From positions 1 through 64,000 of the forward strand of contig JBBEBG010000031.1 of NCBI GenBank assembly GCA_040882465.1: a stretch of 64,000 bases of DNA. Reading direction: 5' to 3'. The stretch comes from Gemmatimonadota bacterium (GTDB taxonomy: Bacteria > Gemmatimonadota > Gemmatimonadetes > Longimicrobiales > Gaopeijiaceae). This document shows, piece by piece, positions 59,401 through 64,000 of the stretch (position 1 is the first letter of the stretch; each line of letters opens with the position of its first letter). The notes beneath the pieces were generated by a model. That model did not search any database and was not told the origin of the DNA. It worked only from the letters and a program-made list of their open reading frames with translations. The position numbers and the translations under genes were made by a program.

Positions 59401-60165
59401 GTGCGGATCGACTGGTTCACCTTCGTCGCGCAGCTCTTCAACTTCGCCCTCCTGGTCTGGCTCCTGAAACGCATCCTGTATCGGCCGGTTCTGGAGGCGA
59501 TCGCGCGGAGAGAGGAGGGGATCCAGGAACAACTCGAAGGGGCGCGCCGGATCCGGGAGGAAGCGGATACCGAGCGCGAGCAGCTTCGCGGGGAGCGAAA
59601 CGAGTTGGCGGAAACCGGTGCGGAATATCTGAGGAAGGCCGAAGCCGAGGCCGAGGCCCGCCGGAAGGAGCTCGCGGAGGAGGTTCGGGCGGAAGTCCGT
59701 GAGCTGAGGAGGGAATGGCAGGAGTCCCTTCGCCGCCAACGGTCCGCGTTTCTGGAGGAGCTTCGGCGCGCGATCTCGAAAGAGATGTATGGAGCGGTCC
59801 GGCGCGTCCTCGAAGAACTCGCCGACGCCGAGCTCGAGTCGCGTGCGGTCCGGGTCTTTCTCGGCCGCCTGGGCGAGCTCGGCGATGACGGGCGAAGGGA
59901 GATCGTCGAGGCCGCCGCCGCGGAAGGCGGTGCGATCCGCGTGCGCACCTCCTTCCCCCTCGCCCCCGAGCTGAGGAAGGCGTTGGGAGCTGACCTCGAA
60001 CGATGGATCGGGCAGCCGCTCGAGCTTCGCTTCGAACACGATCCGGAGCTTTCCCTCGGGATCGAGCTTCGCGCGGGCGACCGAAAGGTCGCCTGGAGCG
60101 TGGCGAGCTACCTCGATGCCCTCGAAGCCGAAGCGGCGAGCCGTCTGGAGGCCGAGACCAGATGA
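59401..60165 (+). CDS. atpF: N-ATPase subunit b (extended, delta-like C-terminus)
   Basis: A 254-aa stator. N-terminal helix [19 protein letters not shown], a long charged coiled coil (residues 35-150), and a C-terminal beta-rich part ([40 protein letters not shown]) that resembles the end of the delta subunit. N-ATPase operons lack atpH, and this extension may stand in for it. GTG start 59401. Overlaps atpA by 4 nt. Confidence 0.88.
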   Translation: MRIDWFTFVAQLFNFALLVWLLKRILYRPVLEAIARREEGIQEQLEGARRIREEADTEREQLRGERNELAETGAEYLRKAEAEAEARRKELAEEVRAEVRELRREWQESLRRQRSAFLEELRRAISKEMYGAVRRVLEELADAELESRAVRVFLGRLGELGDDGRREIVEAAAAEGGAIRVRTSFPLAPELRKALGADLERWIGQPLELRFEHDPELSLGIELRAGDRKVAWSVASYLDALEAEAASRLEAETR

Positions 60166-61730
60166 TAGGTCCCGACGCCGAGACGGCCGAACCACTTTCC
60201 GAGGCGGATCTGGCCGGCGCCCTGGGGCAAACGCTCGAAGCGGTGCGCCGCGCGCTGGAGGGCGTTCGTCCGGGGCCCGAGGTGCGGGAAATCGGTGTCG
60301 TCCGATCCGTGGGGCGTGGAACGGCTCGCATTGACGGCCTCTCGAGCGCTCGAGCCGACGAAGTGATTCGCCTTTCGGGCGGCGTGGACGCCCTCGTCTT
60401 CAACCTCGATCCGGATGAAGTCGGCGTCATTCTTCTCGGTGACGAGGAGCGCGTGGAGGCCGGCACGGAGGCCCACGCAACGGGACGCACCCTCCGGGTC
60501 CCCGTCGGAGAGGAACTCCTCGGGAGAATCGTGGATGGACTCGGCCGGCCTTTGGATGGGAAGCCCTCTCTCCGCTCCACGCGAGAGCGCCCCGTGGAGT
60601 CCCCGGCCCCGGGGATCCTCCAGCGCGGGCCGGTTCGCGTGCCACTCCAGACGGGGCTCAAGGTCGTGGACGCGCTGGTGCCCGTCGGACGGGGTCAGAG
60701 AGAGTTGATCGTCGGGGACCGGCAGACAGGGAAAACCTCGATCGCCACCGACGCGATCGTGAATCAGCGCGACGGGGACGTCGTTTGCATCTATTGCGCG
60801 GTCGGTCAGCGCAGCTCTTCGGTGGCCGGCGTCGTGGGGGAGCTTGGCCGTACGAATGCCCTCCGCCACACGATCGTGGTGGTCGCGGCCGGGGAGGATC
60901 CACCCGGCCTCCAATTCGTCGCCCCGTACGCGGCCATGGCCATGGCCGAGGATTTCATGGCTCAGGGAAAGGACGTTCTCGTCGTCTACGACGACCTCAC
61001 GCGGCACGCGCGCGCTTACCGGGAACTCTCCCTCCTCCTCCGGCGCCCGCCCGGGCGGGAAGGATACCCGGGGGACATCTTCCACGTGCACGCGCGACTG
61101 CTCGAGCGCTCGACCCGGATGCGGGAGGCGCACGGTGGAGGATCCATCACGACACTTCCGATCGTCGAGACGCAGGCCGGAAACCTCGCCGCTTACATCC
61201 CAACCAATCTCATCTCCATTACGGATGGACAGATCTATCTCTCCCCGGATCTCTTCCGCAGGGGTGTACTCCCCGCCGTTGATGTGGGGCGGTCGGTGTC
61301 ACGGGTGGGCGGCGCCGCCCAGCTCCCCGCCTACCGCGCCGTCGTTCGAGATCTGCGCGTGGCATACGCGCAGTTCCAGGAGCTCGAGGTATTCTCGCGC
61401 TTCGCCACGCAGCTCGATGAGGAGACCCGGCGGACGCTGGAGCGCGGGAGGCGCGTCCGCGAGGTCCTCAAGCAGGAGGAAAGGGCGCTCCTGGATGTGG
61501 CCGAGCAGATCTCGGTGCTCCTGGCCGCGACGGACGGCGTCTTCGATCGCGTTCCGCTGGAGCACATGGAAGAGGCCCAGGAGGACGTGCGCGCACGGGT
61601 CGGCGAGCGCCTCCCGGATCTCTGCCGCCATATTCGCTCGGGGGGCGAGCTCACCCCGGAGAGGGAGGCGGCACTCCGGGAGGTCGCCCTGGAGGCCGTG
61701 GCTCCGTGGATCGTAGAGGCTCTCGACTGA
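60162..61730 (+). CDS. atpA: N-ATPase alpha subunit
   Basis: A 522-aa nucleotide-binding subunit. Walker [18 protein letters not shown], Arg-finger region [14 protein letters not shown] (GGAAQLP), [21 protein letters not shown] 60162 overlaps the atpF stop (ATGA). A short N-terminal extension precedes the beta-barrel domain. In other N-ATPase operons atpG follows directly; here a PCMT-esterase gene intervenes. Confidence 0.95.
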   Translation: MIGPDAETAEPLSEADLAGALGQTLEAVRRALEGVRPGPEVREIGVVRSVGRGTARIDGLSSARADEVIRLSGGVDALVFNLDPDEVGVILLGDEERVEAGTEAHATGRTLRVPVGEELLGRIVDGLGRPLDGKPSLRSTRERPVESPAPGILQRGPVRVPLQTGLKVVDALVPVGRGQRELIVGDRQTGKTSIATDAIVNQRDGDVVCIYCAVGQRSSSVAGVVGELGRTNALRHTIVVVAAGEDPPGLQFVAPYAAMAMAEDFMAQGKDVLVVYDDLTRHARAYRELSLLLRRPPGREGYPGDIFHVHARLLERSTRMREAHGGGSITTLPIVETQAGNLAAYIPTNLISITDGQIYLSPDLFRRGVLPAVDVGRSVSRVGGAAQLPAYRAVVRDLRVAYAQFQELEVFSRFATQLDEETRRTLERGRRVREVLKQEERALLDVAEQISVLLAATDGVFDRVPLEHMEEAQEDVRARVGERLPDLCRHIRSGGELTPEREAALREVALEAVAPWIVEALD

Positions 61731-61740
61731 GGCAAGGGTG

Positions 61741-63753
61741 ATGACCGACTTCGCGACGCTCCGCAGCCACATGGTCAGGTCACAGGTGGAAGACCGAGGC
61801 ATTCGGGACCGAAAAATCCTGGACGCGATGCGCGCCGTTCCCCGCGAGATCTTCGTTTCGGAGGGGCTCGCCGAATTCGCGTACGACGATACGCCGCTTC
61901 CCATCGAGGAAGGGCAGACGATCTCGCAGCCCTTCATCGTCGCGATCATGATCGCGGCCGTGCGGCCCGCCCCGGGCGATCGGGTGCTGGAGGTCGGGAC
62001 CGGCTCAGGATACGCGGCCGCGGTGCTTGCCCAGGTAGCCGGCGAAGTCTACACGATCGAGCGGCACGCGACGCTGGCGGAGATGGCCCGACAGCGCTTA
62101 GCGCGCTTGGGCCTCGCGAACGTACGCGTTCTCGAGGGAGACGGAAGCCTCGGCTGGCCGGAGCATGCGCCCTACGACGCGATCATCGTGGCGGCGGGAG
62201 GTCCCCAGGTCCCCGAGATGCTCCTGGAGCAGCTCGCCCTCGGGGGTCGCCTCGTGATCCCGATTGGACCGACGCCCCGCACCCAGCAGCTCGTGCGCAT
62301 CACGCGCTCCTCGGAGACCGGTTACGACCGCGAGCGGATGGGGGACGTGCAGTTCGTTCCTCTCGTCGGAATCGCGGGGTGGTCGCCCGAAGTCGAAGAG
62401 GCACCGTCGGCCGGCGCGGGAGTCTCGGCCCCCGGAATGGGTACGCGTGCCCGTCATGCGGTCAGCGCGCTCATCCGCGAGACCGCGGAGCCGCTCTCCG
62501 ACATCGAGTCGGCCGACCTGGACGCGTTCGTGGAGCGAATCGGAGATGCCCGCGTCGTGCTCCTCGGCGAGGCGACGCATGGAAGCTCCGAGTTCTACCG
62601 GATGCGCGCACGTATCACCCGGGAGCTCATCCTCCGGAAGGGATTCACGATCGTTGCCGCGGAAGCCGACTGGCCGGATGCGGCCCGCGTGGACCGTTAC
62701 GTGCGGCACCGCCCGGTAGATTCCGTCGCGTGGCGGGCCTTCAGTCGCTTCCCCTCCTGGATGTGGCGCAACGCCGAGATCCACGAGCTGTTCGAGTGGC
62801 TGAGGGAGCACAACACATCCGTCACGGAACCGGAGCGCCAGGCCGGATTCTACGGACTCGACCTCTACAGCCTCCACACCTCGATCGAAGCGGTCCTCGC
62901 CTACCTGGACGACGTGGACCCGGATGCCGCAGGGGTCGCCCGCGCCCGATATGGCTGCTTGACGCCCTGGGAGCGTGATCCCGCCGTTTACGGACGCAGC
63001 GTGATTACGGGCCGTTACGGGAGCTGCGAACCCCAGGTCGTGGCGATGCTGGAGGAGATGCTGGCCCGCCGGCTGGAGCTCATGGCGCGGGACGGAGAGC
63101 GCCTCTTCGACGCGACGCAGAACGCGCGCCTGGTCGCCGGCGCCGAGCGATACTACCGGACGATGTATTACGGATCGGTGGAGTCCTGGAATCTGCGGGA
63201 CCGGCACATGTTCGAGACGTTGGGGAATATTCTCGCCTTCCGGGGTCCCGACGCGCGCGCGATCGTCTGGGCGCACAACTCTCACGTCGGAAACGCATCG
63301 GCGACGGAAATGGGTACGCGCGGGGAGTTCAACATCGGCGAACTGTCGAGGGAGAGCTTCGGCGATGCGGCCTATCTCGTCGGGTTCGGGACGGACCGGG
63401 GCACGGTCGCGGCCGCGTCGAACTGGGGCGAGCCGATGCGCATCATGGCCGTGCGCCCTTCTCTCTCCGAGAGCTACGAGCGGCTCTGCTACGACTCGGA
63501 CGTCGCGGCCTTCCTCCTTCCGCTAAGGGTCCCCGCACGCCAAGCCGTCCGCGAGGAGCTCACGCCCTCGAGGCTGGAGCGAGCGATCGGCGTGATCTAC
63601 CGGCCGGAGACGGAGCTCCAGAGCCACTACTTCCACGCATCGCTCCCGCGGCAGTTCGACGAGTACATCTGGTTCGACGAAACGCGGGCGGTCGCGTCAC
63701 TCCCCCCCCGCCCTAGGGAAGGTGTTCCCGACACGTACCCATTCGGATTGTGA
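61741..63753 (+). CDS. PCMT-erythromycin esterase fusion protein
   Basis: A 670-aa two-domain protein. Residues 1-215 are an isoaspartyl methyltransferase (EEGQTISQPFIVAIMIAAV, VLEVGTGSGYAAAVLA, YDAIIVAAGGPQVPEM). Residues 235-670 are an erythromycin-esterase-like domain (VVLLGEATHGSSEFYRMR, AHNSHVGNASATEMG). A link, rather than antibiotic resistance, is plausible: such esterase-like domains occur widely in stress loci. It starts 11 nt after atpA and lies in the N-ATPase operon, before atpG. GTG 61738 is one codon upstream. Confidence 0.9.
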   Translation: MTDFATLRSHMVRSQVEDRGIRDRKILDAMRAVPREIFVSEGLAEFAYDDTPLPIEEGQTISQPFIVAIMIAAVRPAPGDRVLEVGTGSGYAAAVLAQVAGEVYTIERHATLAEMARQRLARLGLANVRVLEGDGSLGWPEHAPYDAIIVAAGGPQVPEMLLEQLALGGRLVIPIGPTPRTQQLVRITRSSETGYDRERMGDVQFVPLVGIAGWSPEVEEAPSAGAGVSAPGMGTRARHAVSALIRETAEPLSDIESADLDAFVERIGDARVVLLGEATHGSSEFYRMRARITRELILRKGFTIVAAEADWPDAARVDRYVRHRPVDSVAWRAFSRFPSWMWRNAEIHELFEWLREHNTSVTEPERQAGFYGLDLYSLHTSIEAVLAYLDDVDPDAAGVARARYGCLTPWERDPAVYGRSVITGRYGSCEPQVVAMLEEMLARRLELMARDGERLFDATQNARLVAGAERYYRTMYYGSVESWNLRDRHMFETLGNILAFRGPDARAIVWAHNSHVGNASATEMGTRGEFNIGELSRESFGDAAYLVGFGTDRGTVAAASNWGEPMRIMAVRPSLSESYERLCYDSDVAAFLLPLRVPARQAVREELTPSRLERAIGVIYRPETELQSHYFHASLPRQFDEYIWFDETRAVASLPPRPREGVPDTYPFGL

Positions 63754-63786
63754 TCGCCGTTTCGGAGATCCCCAGGCGGTGAGCCC

Positions 63787-64000
63787 GTGCTGACTCTCGA
63801 GCAACTTCGGCGCCAGGTGGAAAGCGCACGCGACTTCCATTCGATTACCCGTGCCATGAAGGCGCTCGCGGCGGTCCGGATCCGCAGGAGCCGTGAAGCC
63901 GTGGAGTCTCTCGAATCCTATGCGCGGAGCGTCGAGCTGGGCTTCCAGATTGCACTCCGCGATCAGCCGCGGGCGTTCCCCCTCGTCGAAGAACGGGTCG
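63787..64000 (+). CDS. atpG: N-ATPase gamma subunit (partial, cut by window end)
   Basis: Starts at GTG 63787, reading MLTLEQLRRQVESARDFHSI, then TRAMKALAAVRIRRSREAV. This is the first helix of the gamma subunit, with the conserved TRAMK. The first 71 codons are present. It ends the D-C-Q-R-B-E-F-A-G order; it is separated from atpA by the fusion gene. Confidence 0.9.
   Translation, partial: MLTLEQLRRQVESARDFHSITRAMKALAAVRIRRSREAVESLESYARSVELGFQIALRDQPRAFPLVEERV

Overview
The window is GC-rich bacterial chromosome, probably Gemmatimonadota or a close relative. This assignment is an inference from gene content: short secreted proteins with a carboxypeptidase-regulatory fold plus a TonB-plug-like domain, a complete N-type ATPase operon, and a high-GC core with pervasive 4-nt stop/start overlaps. 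No rRNA or taxonomic marker proves it.

Layout. (1) 1-9007 is an accessory region: an IS630-family element cut by the window edge; an AlbA_2/HATPase regulator with five perfect 12-bp repeats; an excisionase-like HTH gene; a small HTH gene coupled to a tyrosine recombinase that a second IS630 element has split (reading frame restorable to the base); an XRE-ImmA/IrrE metallopeptidase with an unrecognised 214-aa partner; then a tRNA(CAU) with its terminator. (2) 9148-26272 is mostly housekeeping: baeRF, pcm, rluB-scpB-scpA-site-2 protease, rpsT, an M28 peptidase, pyrR-pyrB-pyrC, an NhaC-type antiporter, GHL10 hydrolase-tadA, a LexA-fold repressor lacking its self-cleavage residues, and gltX-ispG. 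(3) 26503-40620 mixes envelope and redox genes: lipoprotein, glutamate dehydrogenase, two plug-only proteins around a beta-barrel protein, Zn-alcohol dehydrogenase, RibD-like reductase, DsbB, a membrane sugar dehydrogenase-cytochrome c fusion, OsmC, a CPA-type antiporter, an esterase and an acyltransferase. (4) 40727-44575 is a His-rich, probably copper-related cluster (His-rich secreted protein, TonB receptor, lipoprotein, CopC-like protein) with three frameshifts, all at G-runs. (5) 44624-64000 is a stress/bioenergetics island: hsp20, SDR, two histidine kinases, two receiver-type regulators (one an NtrC-class sigma-54 activator), a tandem universal stress protein, a CBS protein, a P2-type cation ATPase, and an N-ATPase operon in order D-C-Q-R-B-E-F-A-G with a PCMT-erythromycin-esterase fusion gene inserted between A and G.

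How the parts fit. Sigma-54-type (-24/-12) promoters can be read upstream of hsp20, the CBS gene and atpD, and a fourth upstream of the sugar dehydrogenase-cytochrome c gene. The hsp20 and CBS promoters diverge around a 13-bp palindrome placed like an enhancer. Since the hsp20-to-NtrC genes form one minus-strand run with mostly 4-nt overlaps, the most economical model is a self-regulated sigma-54 regulon: sensor kinases drive the NtrC-class activator, which turns on the chaperone, the CBS protein and the ion-pumping ATPase. This is the most interesting system in the window; it is an inference from promoter motifs and gene order.
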